Origin: Methylorubrum salsuginis
GTDB lineage: Bacteria > Pseudomonadota > Alphaproteobacteria > Rhizobiales > Beijerinckiaceae
Length of the DNA stretch: 64,000 nt
NCBI RefSeq assembly: GCF_900114375.1
Contig: NZ_FOSV01000007.1
Span: 146,587 to 210,586 of the forward strand
Direction of reading: 5' to 3'
The first letter of the stretch is position 1. Each line of letters starts with the position of its first letter. The notes under the pieces were generated by a model. The model made no database searches and was not told where the DNA came from. It saw nothing but the letters and a program-made list of their open reading frames with translations. Shown here in pieces: positions 54,666 to 63,657 of the stretch. The position numbers and the translations under genes were made by a program.

Positions 54666-55248
54666 ACGCGCCCTCGTTGGAGGCTCGCGCGAGAAGAATC
54701 GGGCCGACGGCTGAGGTGAAACAGCTCGATTGCGGCACGATCGCTCTGCAAGACCTCGACAAGTCGGTCAGCGGCTCGTCCGGAAGCATTGAGCTAAGAC
54801 AGCGACAGCCCATGGCGTTCTCGAACTTGGCCCGGAATGTGGCCCCAACGCCCTACCGCGGGTGGCTCATGAACAGAAAGCGCATCCCAAGAGATCCCCA
54901 AGCAAGCGAACCCCGAGGCCAGGCCGCTCATCATCTTGGATATTCGCTTTTCAAATCCACCGGCAAATCATTTGGCACCTGGGATTTGGAAGGCCATATC
55001 GCCATAATCAGCACCCGCTTCGGTTTCCGGTGCGATCGAAACGGAGGCCATTGCCTCCCTCAAACTGGACCCGTGAGCCGATGTTGTAGTACGAATGACG
55101 CCCTATGGTTGATAGGTCTTTAATCCTAATTTCTGAAATGATCAGTTCCCTAAGCCGAAGCTGATGTAACAAGCAAGTCGAAGCCCCACTTCGCCATCGC
55201 CGCTCACTCACCATCTCAATACAACTTTCACGGCAAGGATCGACTGCC
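54666..55248. other. Non-coding or decayed stretch in the island
   Basis: About 580 bases without an intact gene. A plus-strand frame (54632-55123) has no family features. On the minus strand, 55008-55172 carries a fragment that resembles an acyltransferase and stops early. The region looks like gene debris between two AT-rich genes. Confidence 0.4.
55008..55172 (-). pseudogene. Possible fragment of a hexapeptide-repeat acyltransferase
   Basis: The minus-strand frame reads ELIISEIRIKDLSTIGRHSYYNIGSRVQFEGGN in outline (key STIGRHSYYNIG and RVQFEGGN), resembling the N-terminal region of left-handed beta-helix acetyltransferases, then reaches a stop at 55008. Nothing convincing continues it in the other frames. 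The resemblance is by eye and short. Confidence 0.25.
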
Positions 55249-56124
55249 ATGAGTCACGCAAGTAAGGATATGACAGAAGGATATCTTACCTTAGCGGTGG
55301 GGCGTGAAAATTATCTGCGGATGTGCATCAACTTAGCCATCTCAATAAAGATCAACGATCCGAAACGCCGCACGTGCTTGGCCGTTGGGAAAAGTCTCCT
55401 CAATGAGGCGATATTAACTGAGATAGACAGCGTTTTTGACGATCGCATTGAAATCGAAGAAACCAATTTAGAAGGCGTTGAATATAAGATGAATTCGTAC
55501 AAATATAGTCCATATACAAGAACGATGTTTGTGGACGGAGACGTTCTTCTCGCCAAGAAAGACATCGATGCGATCTGGGACAAACTGAGAGGTTCACCGT
55601 TCAGCTTCGTAGGTAAGAAAACGACCTCGGGCTTTTGGCGTGTAAATATAGATAACATCATATCGACACTAGGCATTGAATTCGTCGCCGAGGGCAATTG
55701 CGGAGTTTACTATTTTGAAAAGAGTGAAATGTCACAGAAGGTTTTTATTTCGATGCGCGAACTCTTTTCCAATCATAAGGAAATCATTACAACCATCCAT
55801 CATGGCAAAGGCTATTCCATTGAGCCGATATTCGGCTCTGCGTGTGGAATTCACAATATCGAGCCATTTCCGCAGAAAACACGCAAAGGCCTACAATGGC
55901 ATTTTACGACAATAAAAGGGTCCGATTTCAATCTAGACGTCCGGCGCGGTGTATGCTCATTCTTGAAGGGGGGCGTTGAAGTGAGCCCCACCTTCATACA
56001 TTTTCCTGGATTGAATCTCAGCGGAAAATCTCATGTGGATCACGTTTATGCCAAAGCTGTCGCAGACATGATTGGCAGAGATACCGTCCCAGATATTTCC
56101 GACCGAGTCGAACCGAAATTATGA
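55249..56124 (+). CDS. GT-A-like putative glycosyltransferase
   Basis: A 291-residue, AT-rich gene. The N-terminal half reads as a nucleotide-sugar fold: YLTLAVGRENYLRMCINLAISI in outline, then YSPYTRTMFVDGDVLLAKKD with Asp96-Gly-Asp98 as a DxD-type metal motif. TLGIEFVAEGNCGVYYFEKSE and FIHFPGLNLSGKSHVDHVYAKAV (His pair near the end) also fit GT8-like enzymes. There is no signal or membrane segment. AAGGA lies about 10 bases before the ATG. Donor and acceptor are unknown; the surroundings suggest surface glycan work. Confidence 0.6.
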   Translation: MSHASKDMTEGYLTLAVGRENYLRMCINLAISIKINDPKRRTCLAVGKSLLNEAILTEIDSVFDDRIEIEETNLEGVEYKMNSYKYSPYTRTMFVDGDVLLAKKDIDAIWDKLRGSPFSFVGKKTTSGFWRVNIDNIISTLGIEFVAEGNCGVYYFEKSEMSQKVFISMRELFSNHKEIITTIHHGKGYSIEPIFGSACGIHNIEPFPQKTRKGLQWHFTTIKGSDFNLDVRRGVCSFLKGGVEVSPTFIHFPGLNLSGKSHVDHVYAKAVADMIGRDTVPDISDRVEPKL

Positions 56125-56601
56125 TTCTGGACTGCTCGTTCATGAAGTTCATGCAATAAGATCGAGACTCCGCGTAAAGGAAGGACCAGGCTAAGAGCCG
56201 ACCAGCGTCGGATTGCCCCTTCCCAGCAGTTCACATCATGCTTCGATCTCGCCCGTGACGAGGAGCCAGACGGGGATTTTGATCGTGGAGGAGCCCGTCG
56301 CTATCGGGGCCAACTGCACGTGGACGCGAAGCATGATCGCTTCTTCGACATCGCTGGCTCTCGTCAGGCAACCGGAGACCAGCAGCGCCCGTTGGGGCCG
56401 CAAGACACATTCCAAAGGAAGCCGGCCACGGCATGCCGCGGCCGAAGGTATCGTAGGCTGGATATAAGAACGACGCCGCACTCACCTTGACCGGCTCCGC
56501 GACGTCGGTCTGTGCGTCGGCGGCCGAGCGCTTCTCCGGCAAGTCGGTCTCCTTCTGATCGCCAATCCCGTGCTCCGATCGAGCGCCATTTAGCAATAAA
56601 A
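56125..56601. other. Decayed stretch in the island
   Basis: About 475 bases lie between the stops of two facing genes. On the minus strand, two partial frames (56236-56481 and about 56300-56580) each read protein-like over part of their length, e.g. EEAIMLRVHVQLAPIATGSS and DTFGRGMPWPASFGMCL, as if one gene had been frameshifted. No family was recognised. Confidence 0.35.
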
Positions 56602-58503
56602 TCATTCTGGATTGATTTTTGACTTTATCTTTTTGAGTGCGCCGGCAACTCTTTTGTGCCCAGCCCAAATGTCAAAAACGCCGCCGATATCAATCGCAAT
56701 GCCACCTTTTTTCTTGATTGTATCACAGTACAACTTTCCGAGAACACCAGCTCCGACAAGAAAAATTGCACCTTGATATGGAACGGAGATTTCTTTGCTA
56801 ATCTTCGCAAAAACGTCTGGATAATGTGCGTCCACTTTCTCTTTATCTTCCGCGTACCTGACCTCTTCTGGCACGAAATAAGTAATGACACGGCCGACAT
56901 TGAACCGCTCCCGAACAAAAGGCTCCACCGCTCGCGGAGTAATAAGGCCAACGAAATCTTGATTGGAAAGGATTTCGTCAAATCGATCTTCATATAAAGT
57001 ATTATGATGGACATTCGCGCTACAGAACTTCGCATATCCATTCCATAATAAATATTCGCTTACATGACGGCGAGGCATTCCGAATTTGTTTCCAATGTTT
57101 GACTGGAAATGCATACCAATCACGTCCGCACTGCGGATTGCTGAGACGAGCCCTGCTCGAATATTCCGCACATCAGTGGGCGAGATCTTGTTATGACCGA
57201 ACCAGAATCGGGTTATTTTTTCGATTTCATCCGTCGTCGTCGTATCGTCGAAACCCAGGACGTAACCCTCTCCGTCACCAATACGCAAAAGACTGAACGG
57301 CTTCTTCGCCTCAATCGCTTGCTTAACTTCTGCTACAGCCTCGTCATCACTGATGTAAGAGTCTTTGTCTATAGGCAGTGGATACCTAGCTTCATGCTGA
57401 ATGCTTTCACCTAGCAATTTGTCCTGTCTGGAATTTATTGCAATAATATGATCATCAAATTTTCTATAGTCGATTTCCAGCTTCTGCAGCGAATCGATAG
57501 CAGCAACTCTTTGCTCTAAGTTTGCGGTGCGAACGTTCATCAAGATCCAATTTGACCATCGCAGCAAATCATACAACGCAGGCAGGTCTGATGGCGCCAC
57601 TTGGTTGAGCGATACCTCAACAAATCTTTGCTTAGAAGCGATACCCGCTGAAAGGATGGACTTATGAGCATCACTGATCGATTGAGGATACGAAAATTTA
57701 ATTTTACGTACCGCTCTCAAACTATCGATTGTATCTCTCAAAGGCGACGCAATATCACCTGGGATAGAGATAAAATCCGCATGCATCGGCAGTTGCTGAA
57801 GCATAAGCTGAGGCGTAAGCTGAGCCAACGCGGCAGAACCCCGATTTTGTTGAGTTGCTAGCCAGTATCTCGGCCAAAGCCCAGAAGATTTTACCGACAG
57901 CATCCCCAGCATGTCCGCAAAATCGACTGACAAACTTCTTTCGACAGCTTCAAATTTTTTGAAATTCCTCGAATTAAGATCTGCATACGCCTGATAGGCG
58001 TACTGACTACTTTCTGAAAAGCTTCCAAGCTTAAGCGCTACTGCCGCTGCCAATAGATTTAGTGGGGGCCGATCGTCAACTGCAGCTAATCCGTCGCGCA
58101 GGATCATCAAAGCCGCTGCAAAAGCCTCCTTCTCGATCAAAATTTGTGCTAAAAGAATGTACGCTTCTACTTTGTTGGGAAACAATTTTATAGATTCTTT
58201 AGCACAATCAACGGCCTGAACGTCATTCCCAATTTTCTTGTAATTACTTGCGAGCATCAACCGCATCCTGAGAGAATGGGGGTCATCGCGCAACGATTCG
58301 ATGATATAACGGTTTGCATCTTCAAAACGTCCGACATTGATCAGAGCCCCGATCAATTGCCTGCGCGGCTCGGCATTGCCTCTATCAAGTAACAACCAGT
58401 TTTCAAGATGAATTATAGCAAGGTGATAATGCTTTTTCTCAATAGCTTCCAAGGATTTACGCTCCACCTCGGAGCTTCGAAGCACGTCTTCAGCATGATT
58501 CAT
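56602..58503 (-). CDS. TPR protein fused to a GT-D-type glycosyltransferase domain
   Basis: A 633-residue, AT-rich gene. Residues about 15-200 are tetratricopeptide-like helices (LAIIHLENWLLLDRGNAEPRRQLIG in outline; LAQILIEKEAFAAALMIL). The C-terminal 230 residues resemble the GT-D fold (DUF1792): KPFSLLRIGDGEGYVLGFDD near residue 409 carries the D-x-E metal motif, and GVLGKLYCDTIKKKGGIAIDIGGVFDIWAG in outline (key IDIGGVFDIWAG) closes the domain. GT-D enzymes add glucose to serine-rich adhesins in streptococci. A protein- or glycan-modifying role is inferred. It faces the GT-A-like gene across decayed DNA. Confidence 0.72.
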   Translation of the reverse strand: MNHAEDVLRSSEVERKSLEAIEKKHYHLAIIHLENWLLLDRGNAEPRRQLIGALINVGRFEDANRYIIESLRDDPHSLRMRLMLASNYKKIGNDVQAVDCAKESIKLFPNKVEAYILLAQILIEKEAFAAALMILRDGLAAVDDRPPLNLLAAAVALKLGSFSESSQYAYQAYADLNSRNFKKFEAVERSLSVDFADMLGMLSVKSSGLWPRYWLATQQNRGSAALAQLTPQLMLQQLPMHADFISIPGDIASPLRDTIDSLRAVRKIKFSYPQSISDAHKSILSAGIASKQRFVEVSLNQVAPSDLPALYDLLRWSNWILMNVRTANLEQRVAAIDSLQKLEIDYRKFDDHIIAINSRQDKLLGESIQHEARYPLPIDKDSYISDDEAVAEVKQAIEAKKPFSLLRIGDGEGYVLGFDDTTTTDEIEKITRFWFGHNKISPTDVRNIRAGLVSAIRSADVIGMHFQSNIGNKFGMPRRHVSEYLLWNGYAKFCSANVHHNTLYEDRFDEILSNQDFVGLITPRAVEPFVRERFNVGRVITYFVPEEVRYAEDKEKVDAHYPDVFAKISKEISVPYQGAIFLVGAGVLGKLYCDTIKKKGGIAIDIGGVFDIWAGHKRVAGALKKIKSKINPE

Positions 58504-58571
58504 TTACATATCCCTTTCCGACAACCTCAACCGCGCAAGCAGTGCCTTGATTTTGGTGCTCGAGTTCGGAT

Positions 58572-58725
58572 TCAGAACGATGTTTCTGATCCTTGTGCTG
58601 CCTTTGCATTTTCTGAAAGTCGCCAGCTAGGTTCCAAGCCGGTGCTATAGCAGAGCATGACGAACTTGCCGAAAACGGCATTCTCCCGCGCATAGTCAGC
58701 GGCACCGAGATTGAGTCTCAGCGTT
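58572..58725 (-). pseudogene. Possible C-terminal gene fragment at the island edge
   Basis: A minus-strand frame with no good start reads LNLGAADYARENAVFGKFVM then LCYSTGLEPSW and ends at a TGA at 58572. The residue pattern looks protein-like and is AT-richer than the antiporter gene next to it. The family was not recognised, and it may be a remnant left at the island boundary. Confidence 0.25.
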
Positions 58726-60589
58726 AAGCGGTTCGGCTCACATGCCCAACGGGCTTGACGGGTTCAGTTTCCTTACCAACCGTACGGCGGGCGCGGAAGG
58801 CCGGGCGCTGGTCCGTCTCCTTGCGCTTGAGCATGGTGCGGAATTCGTCGCGGCGCTCGTGGATCGAGGCGATGACGTGGCCCATCGGCACGCCGACATC
58901 GACGAGCACCGCCTCCGAGAGCTGAAGCGAGGCCTCGATCGTCTCCGGCACCGCGTCGGTCACGCCCATCTCGTAGAGCTGGGTGGCGTGGCGCGCGTCG
59001 CGGGCGCGGGCCACGACGGTCAGGTCCGGCCGCTCGGCGCGGGCAGCCTGCACCACCGCCTCGACCGCGCTCGGATTGTCGAGGGTGACGACCAGCGCGC
59101 GGGCCGTGGCGATGTCGCAGCGGCGCAACATCTCGGTGTTGGCGGAATCTCCGAAATAGACCGGGCTGCCGAGCCGCCGCTGTTCGGCGACGCGGGCCGG
59201 GTCGGCGTCGAGGGCGAGATAGGGGATGTCGTGGCGCTTGAGCATCTCGCCGACGAGCCGCCCGACCCGGCCGTAGCCCGCGACGATCACCCGGTTCTGC
59301 ACCGCCTCCGGCACCGGTTCGGCCCGGGCCCGGCCGAGCTGCGCGCTCGACACGCGCCGCCCGACGCGGCGGCCCAGCACCGCGAGCGCGGGGATGGCGA
59401 TCATGGTGACGGTGGTGACGATCAGCGCCGCCCCGCCGACCGGCTCCGGCACCAGTCCGGCGATCATCGCGCCGCCGATGAGCACGAAGGCGAACTCGCC
59501 GCCGGGTCCGATCAGCAGCGCCGTCTCCAGGGCGACCGGCCGGGGTATCTTCATGAATCGGGCGCCGGCCCACAAAACCGCGCCCTTGATGACGAGGAGG
59601 CCGAGCGCCAGGCCGAGGATCGCGCCGGGCGCGGCCAACAGCTGCGCCGGATCGAGGCTCATCCCGACCGAGACGAAGAACACCCCGAGCAGGAGCCCCT
59701 TGAACGGATCGATCGTCGCCTCGATGGCGCGGCGATACTCGGTCTCGGCGAGCAGCAGACCGGCCACGAAGGCGCCGAGCGTCATCGACAGCCCGCTGGC
59801 GGCGGCCACCAGCGCCGTCGCCACGATGACGAGGAGGCAGGCCGCCATGAACAATTCGGGCGAGCGGGTCAGCGCCACGAGGTGGAACAGCGGGCGCAGG
59901 GCCACGCGGCCCGCCACCACGATGAGGGCGAGGGCGATGGCCGCCTGACCGAGCGCCACGGCGAGCGCCGCGCCGAGATTGCCGCCGTCGTTGCGGCCGA
60001 GCACGGCGATGGCGAACAGGATCGGCGCCACCGCCAGATCCTGAAACAGCAGCACCGCGAAGCTGGTGCGGCCCGCGGGCGTGCCGAGCCGCTTCTGCTC
60101 GGCCAGAACGGGCAGCACCACCGCGGTCGAGGACAGGGCGAGGCCGAGCCCGACCAGCACCGCGCCCGCCACCGGCTGATCGAGGGCCACGAGGATCGCG
60201 GCGATGATGGCGGCCGAGGCGATCACCTGGATCGAGCCGAGGCCGAACACGAGCCGCCGCAGCACCCGCAGGCGCTCCCAGGACAGCTCGACCCCTATCA
60301 TGAACATCAGGAAGATCACGCCGAATTCGGCCAGATGCGCGATCTCCGAGCGGCTGCCGATGGTGACGAGGCCGAGCCAGGGATGGGTCTCGGAAAAGCG
60401 CCCGAGGCCGAACGGCCCCAGCAGCGCGCCCGCGCCGATGAAGCCGAGCACCGGGCTCACCCGCAGGCGGTGGAACAGCGGCACCACCACGCCCGCGGTG
60501 ACGAGGAAAAGGATCGCCTCCTTGTAGCCGCCGGCATGCGCGCCGGCTTCGGCGGCGATCTGGGTGGCAGCCTGCACGGGAGCGGTCAT
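58724..60589 (-). CDS. Kef-type CPA2 cation/proton antiporter with TrkA-N domain
   Basis: A 621-residue protein: about twelve membrane helices (from YKEAILFLVTAGVVVPLFHRL to ALAVLGRRVGRR) with the CPA2 core motifs VLGFIGAGALLGPFGLG and GLALSSTAVVLPVLAEQ, then a cytosolic Rossmann domain (RVIVAGYGRVGRLVGEMLKRHDIP in outline, key GYGRVGRL) that binds nucleotide. It likely exchanges K+ or Na+ for protons in stress. The ATG at 60589 is preferred; one at 60676 would add 29 hydrophilic residues. No strong ribosome site is seen at either. Confidence 0.9.
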   Translation of the reverse strand: MTAPVQAATQIAAEAGAHAGGYKEAILFLVTAGVVVPLFHRLRVSPVLGFIGAGALLGPFGLGRFSETHPWLGLVTIGSRSEIAHLAEFGVIFLMFMIGVELSWERLRVLRRLVFGLGSIQVIASAAIIAAILVALDQPVAGAVLVGLGLALSSTAVVLPVLAEQKRLGTPAGRTSFAVLLFQDLAVAPILFAIAVLGRNDGGNLGAALAVALGQAAIALALIVVAGRVALRPLFHLVALTRSPELFMAACLLVIVATALVAAASGLSMTLGAFVAGLLLAETEYRRAIEATIDPFKGLLLGVFFVSVGMSLDPAQLLAAPGAILGLALGLLVIKGAVLWAGARFMKIPRPVALETALLIGPGGEFAFVLIGGAMIAGLVPEPVGGAALIVTTVTMIAIPALAVLGRRVGRRVSSAQLGRARAEPVPEAVQNRVIVAGYGRVGRLVGEMLKRHDIPYLALDADPARVAEQRRLGSPVYFGDSANTEMLRRCDIATARALVVTLDNPSAVEAVVQAARAERPDLTVVARARDARHATQLYEMGVTDAVPETIEASLQLSEAVLVDVGVPMGHVIASIHERRDEFRTMLKRKETDQRPAFRARRTVGKETEPVKPVGHVSRTA

Positions 60590-60857
60590 CGGGAGGTGCG
60601 TATGCCTGTCGGTGAGGATCGGGGGCTTGTCGGAAGGTTCGCTCGCATCATGGGCGGCGGGTCCACGCGGGGGCAACCGCTTTCATCCCGCCCACGCCGA
60701 CCGGGACGAAGAATTTCGCGCTGCGGCAATCGGTACGCCGTCGTCCACCGATGATCGGGGCAGCCGGCACAACTTCGGCACAATGCAAGCTTACGCTTGA
60801 GTAACGCGATGTTAGGAAATGGCCGGTTCGCCGCCCCGCAGAGGCCCGTCGAGATCC

Positions 60858-62051
60858 ATGTTCAGGAAGTCGCCGAACCGGGAATTCCAGCGCGAGCGGC
60901 GCGAATGGGCCCTCGACCAGAGCCGCTGGAAGCACGAGCGCGACGTCGAGCGCGGCTACCGGATCAAGTGGGGCTATGTCGGGATCGCCTATCTCGTCGA
61001 GTTCATGGTGATCGGCGCCTCGCTGGCGGGCGCGTGGCTGTTCGCGGACTATTACAGCGACGGCGACGCCCGCGCCTTCTACTTCATGCTGCTGGCCCCG
61101 CTGGTCTACGCCGCGGTCGAGCTGTGCCGCGTGCCGCTCGGCATCCTGGCCCGGACCCAGCGCTCGTGGTTCGTGAAGGGGCTCGCGATCATCGGCATCG
61201 TCTTCGCCGCGGGCGTGACGACGAAGTCGGTGTCGCAGCTCGGCGAGATGATGTTCCATCCCCGCCTGATGGACGCGGCCAAGGCCAAGACCGCCCTCAA
61301 GGACGCCCAGGCCGACCGCGACAGCATCGACACCCGGATCAGCGCCGCCAATGCCCGCGTCGAGCAATACGCGGGTGAGCTGGAGCAGATCGAGAAGCGC
61401 TCGGCGGAGAACGCCTCGCAGCTTGCGGGGCTTCCGGCGCAGCGCTGCGAGCGCGTCTACGGCACCAACAGCCGGGGCGTGCGCTACTCGAACCTGAAAT
61501 GCGTCACCGACCCGCGCACCGCGACGCTCAACGCGGCGGTGGCCAAGGCCGGTACCGACCGGGGCGCCGTCGTCAAGGAGCTGGAGGAGGCGCGCAAGGC
61601 CCGCGGCCTGCTCGACCGGGGCGCCGCCGACCGCAAGGTGGCCGATGCCGAGCAGGCCTACCGCAACGCGGTCAACCGCTCGCAGCTCCACTCCTTCACC
61701 GCCATGGTCTACGGCGTCGATCCGATCGAGGTGAGCGACGCGCAGGTGCACGCCTTCCTGCGCATCTTCGTGTTCGTGCCCGCGCTCTGCGCCGCCTTCG
61801 CCTCGACGATCCTGGCGCTCTCGGCGGTCTCGGTGCGCAAGACCTTCATGGACGAGGACGATCTCGGCGCCGCCGTCAGCGCGGAGGCCGCCCCCTATCT
61901 CCTGTCCACGGTCGCCGAGACCGTGCGCCAGGAGATCGCGAACAATCCGCTGCGGCCGGCTTCGCGGGAGGGCTCGGTGATCCCGCTGGATCGACGCACC
62001 GCCCCGACCGTGCCGCCGGCCCCGCCCGCCCCCGTGCCGGCTTCCGCGTAA
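60858..62051 (+). CDS. Polytopic membrane protein with coiled coil, function unknown
   Basis: A 397-residue protein. Three membrane segments lie in the first 140 residues (VGIAYLVEFMVIGASLAGAWLF, FYFMLLAPLVYAAVELC, LAIIGIVFAAGVTT), then a coiled coil (about 150-200, DAQADRDSIDTRISAANARVEQYAGELEQIEKR in outline), a Cys-containing loop (RCERVYGTNSRGVRYSNLKC), a second helical stretch and a fourth membrane segment (FLRIFVFVPALCAAFASTILAL). The C-tail is Pro-rich. It is probably co-transcribed with the gene 22 bases downstream. The ATG at 60858 is chosen over 60819, which lies too close to its possible ribosome site. Confidence 0.75.
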   Translation: MFRKSPNREFQRERREWALDQSRWKHERDVERGYRIKWGYVGIAYLVEFMVIGASLAGAWLFADYYSDGDARAFYFMLLAPLVYAAVELCRVPLGILARTQRSWFVKGLAIIGIVFAAGVTTKSVSQLGEMMFHPRLMDAAKAKTALKDAQADRDSIDTRISAANARVEQYAGELEQIEKRSAENASQLAGLPAQRCERVYGTNSRGVRYSNLKCVTDPRTATLNAAVAKAGTDRGAVVKELEEARKARGLLDRGAADRKVADAEQAYRNAVNRSQLHSFTAMVYGVDPIEVSDAQVHAFLRIFVFVPALCAAFASTILALSAVSVRKTFMDEDDLGAAVSAEAAPYLLSTVAETVRQEIANNPLRPASREGSVIPLDRRTAPTVPPAPPAPVPASA

Positions 62052-62072
62052 CCGTCCGACGAGTCTCCTGTC

Positions 62073-62741
62073 ATGAGCATCCTCACCGACGGCACGCACG
62101 AGAACATCGTCCTGGCCCAGAACGTGAACGGCCGGCTGCGCGCCGAGGCGCGCATGCTCTCCGCCCGCGCCTTCCTGCTGCGGGCGACCGGGGCGGGCGT
62201 CTTCCTGGCGCTCGCCGGGGCCGGCTTGGGCGCCGCCTCCTACGGCTACGCGTATATGAACCAGTTCGACACGGCCGCGGAGAAGATCGCGGGCGCGATG
62301 CAGGCAGCGCTTGCGAACGTGACGCTCAAGACCCAGGGCGAGGTGACGCTGACCGACAACGTGCTGAAGCTGGAGCAGCCCCCCGCGCCGCAATCGGCCG
62401 TGGCGGAGGTGGCGGCTCAGGCCAAGGAGAAGGAAGGCGGATTCGACACCACGACGACCTACACGCTGTTTAAAAGCGTTGCATACCTGAATGGTGACGT
62501 CATCACCGGATGGAACTACCTGAAGAACAGCAAGGTACCAGAGAGCCAGTACTGCTATTATCGTGCGGAAAACAGCATCTTCAGCACCGAGGTGAAGCAG
62601 ATCAACATCGCACTCAACGGCCAACTCGCCAAGCAGGTCGGCAACGAGTACAATCTCGAAGAGATGAGCAAGCGCTGCATCTGGTTCAACGGCGGCAAGC
62701 CGACCGGAAGCGGCAAGTCGGCCGACGCTGCCAAGCGCTGA
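62073..62741 (+). CDS. Single-pass membrane protein, function unknown
   Basis: A 222-residue protein with one membrane helix (FLLRATGAGVFLALAGAGLGAASYGYAYM) near residue 35-62, then an external or periplasmic domain containing TTTTYTLFKSVAYLNGDVITGWNYLKN in outline and Cys near SQYCYYRAE and KRCIWFNGG. It starts 22 bases after the coiled-coil membrane protein and is likely its partner. The second half has slightly lower GC than the first. No family was recognised. Confidence 0.7.
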   Translation: MSILTDGTHENIVLAQNVNGRLRAEARMLSARAFLLRATGAGVFLALAGAGLGAASYGYAYMNQFDTAAEKIAGAMQAALANVTLKTQGEVTLTDNVLKLEQPPAPQSAVAEVAAQAKEKEGGFDTTTTYTLFKSVAYLNGDVITGWNYLKNSKVPESQYCYYRAENSIFSTEVKQINIALNGQLAKQVGNEYNLEEMSKRCIWFNGGKPTGSGKSADAAKR

Positions 62742-62955
62742 GAGCCGGTGCGCCTCCGCGCCCCGACGTCCCGCCGGTTCCGAGCCGCGGCTCATCCGAT
62801 CTTGCGATCGGCCGGTGCCGGTCCGGCGCAAGCCACGCCCGGCAGTCCGTCGCCGTTCGCACGCGACGGGGCGTGACCGGCGCCTTGAAATCGGTTGGGT
62901 CCGGGCGATACTCCCGTCGTCGCGGGTGGCAGCGCCCGCCGGACCGGGGCACAGC

Positions 62956-63657
62956 ATGCGCGAGAAGGACACCGACGGCACGGCAGCGGAGCCCGCCTTC
63001 CGGTTCATCGACCCGCCGTTCCAGTTCAACTCGCCGAAGGTCGCCGTCTACCCGACCGAGGTGACCGGCCACTACATCCTGCGCAAGATGGCCCACCGCC
63101 TCGGCTGGTCCTCCCTCGCGGGCAAGCGCGTGCTGGATTTCGGATGCGGCGTCCGTTCGGTCCGGACGATCGTCAACCTCGGCCTGCCGATCGGGCGCTA
63201 TGTCGGCGTCGACGTGAACAAGGCCTCGATCGCGTGGTTGTCCGAGCACGTGGAGGACAAGCGCTTCGGGTTCCTGCACATCAACGACGCCAACACGATG
63301 TACAATCCGAAAGGCACGGCCGGCGACGGCCACGACGCCCTCGAAACCCTGACGGACGAGCGGTTCGATGTCGTCCTGGCCTATTCGGTCATGACGCATC
63401 AGCAACCGGATGGCTTCGAGCGCATCGCCTCCGTCCTGCGGCGCGTGCAAGCCCATGGCGGCGCGTTCTACTTCACAGGCCTCCTGTCCGACGAGCCGCA
63501 GGACTTCGCCGAGCAGGCCGCCAACCCGGGCGGGTTCTGCGTGTACAATCGGGTCTATCTCCGCTCGCTGCTCGACAAGGCCGGATGGCGGGTCGAGGCG
63601 ATGTGGGACGGCGAGGATCATTATCAGCAGCCCGCCGTGCTCTGCCGGCCGGTCTAA
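62956..63657 (+). CDS. Class I SAM-dependent methyltransferase
   Basis: A 233-residue protein with motif I at GKRVLDFGCGVRSVRTIVNLG in outline (key LDFGCG), the acidic end of strand 2 at YVGVDVNKASIAW, and motif IV-like FDVVLAYSVMTHQQPDGFERIA. The N-terminus (FRFIDPPFQFNSPKVAVYPTEV) is unusual and may bind substrate. Substrate unknown. Its TAA at 63655-63657 is also the insertion point of the following IS element, but the protein looks complete at YQQPAVLCRPV. Confidence 0.85.
   Translation: MREKDTDGTAAEPAFRFIDPPFQFNSPKVAVYPTEVTGHYILRKMAHRLGWSSLAGKRVLDFGCGVRSVRTIVNLGLPIGRYVGVDVNKASIAWLSEHVEDKRFGFLHINDANTMYNPKGTAGDGHDALETLTDERFDVVLAYSVMTHQQPDGFERIASVLRRVQAHGGAFYFTGLLSDEPQDFAEQAANPGGFCVYNRVYLRSLLDKAGWRVEAMWDGEDHYQQPAVLCRPV

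Noticed and set aside
54632..55123. A 163-codon plus-strand frame in the island
   Set aside because: It starts in the decayed lipoprotein copy, has no recognisable family pattern, and overlaps a minus-strand fragment that reads more like protein.
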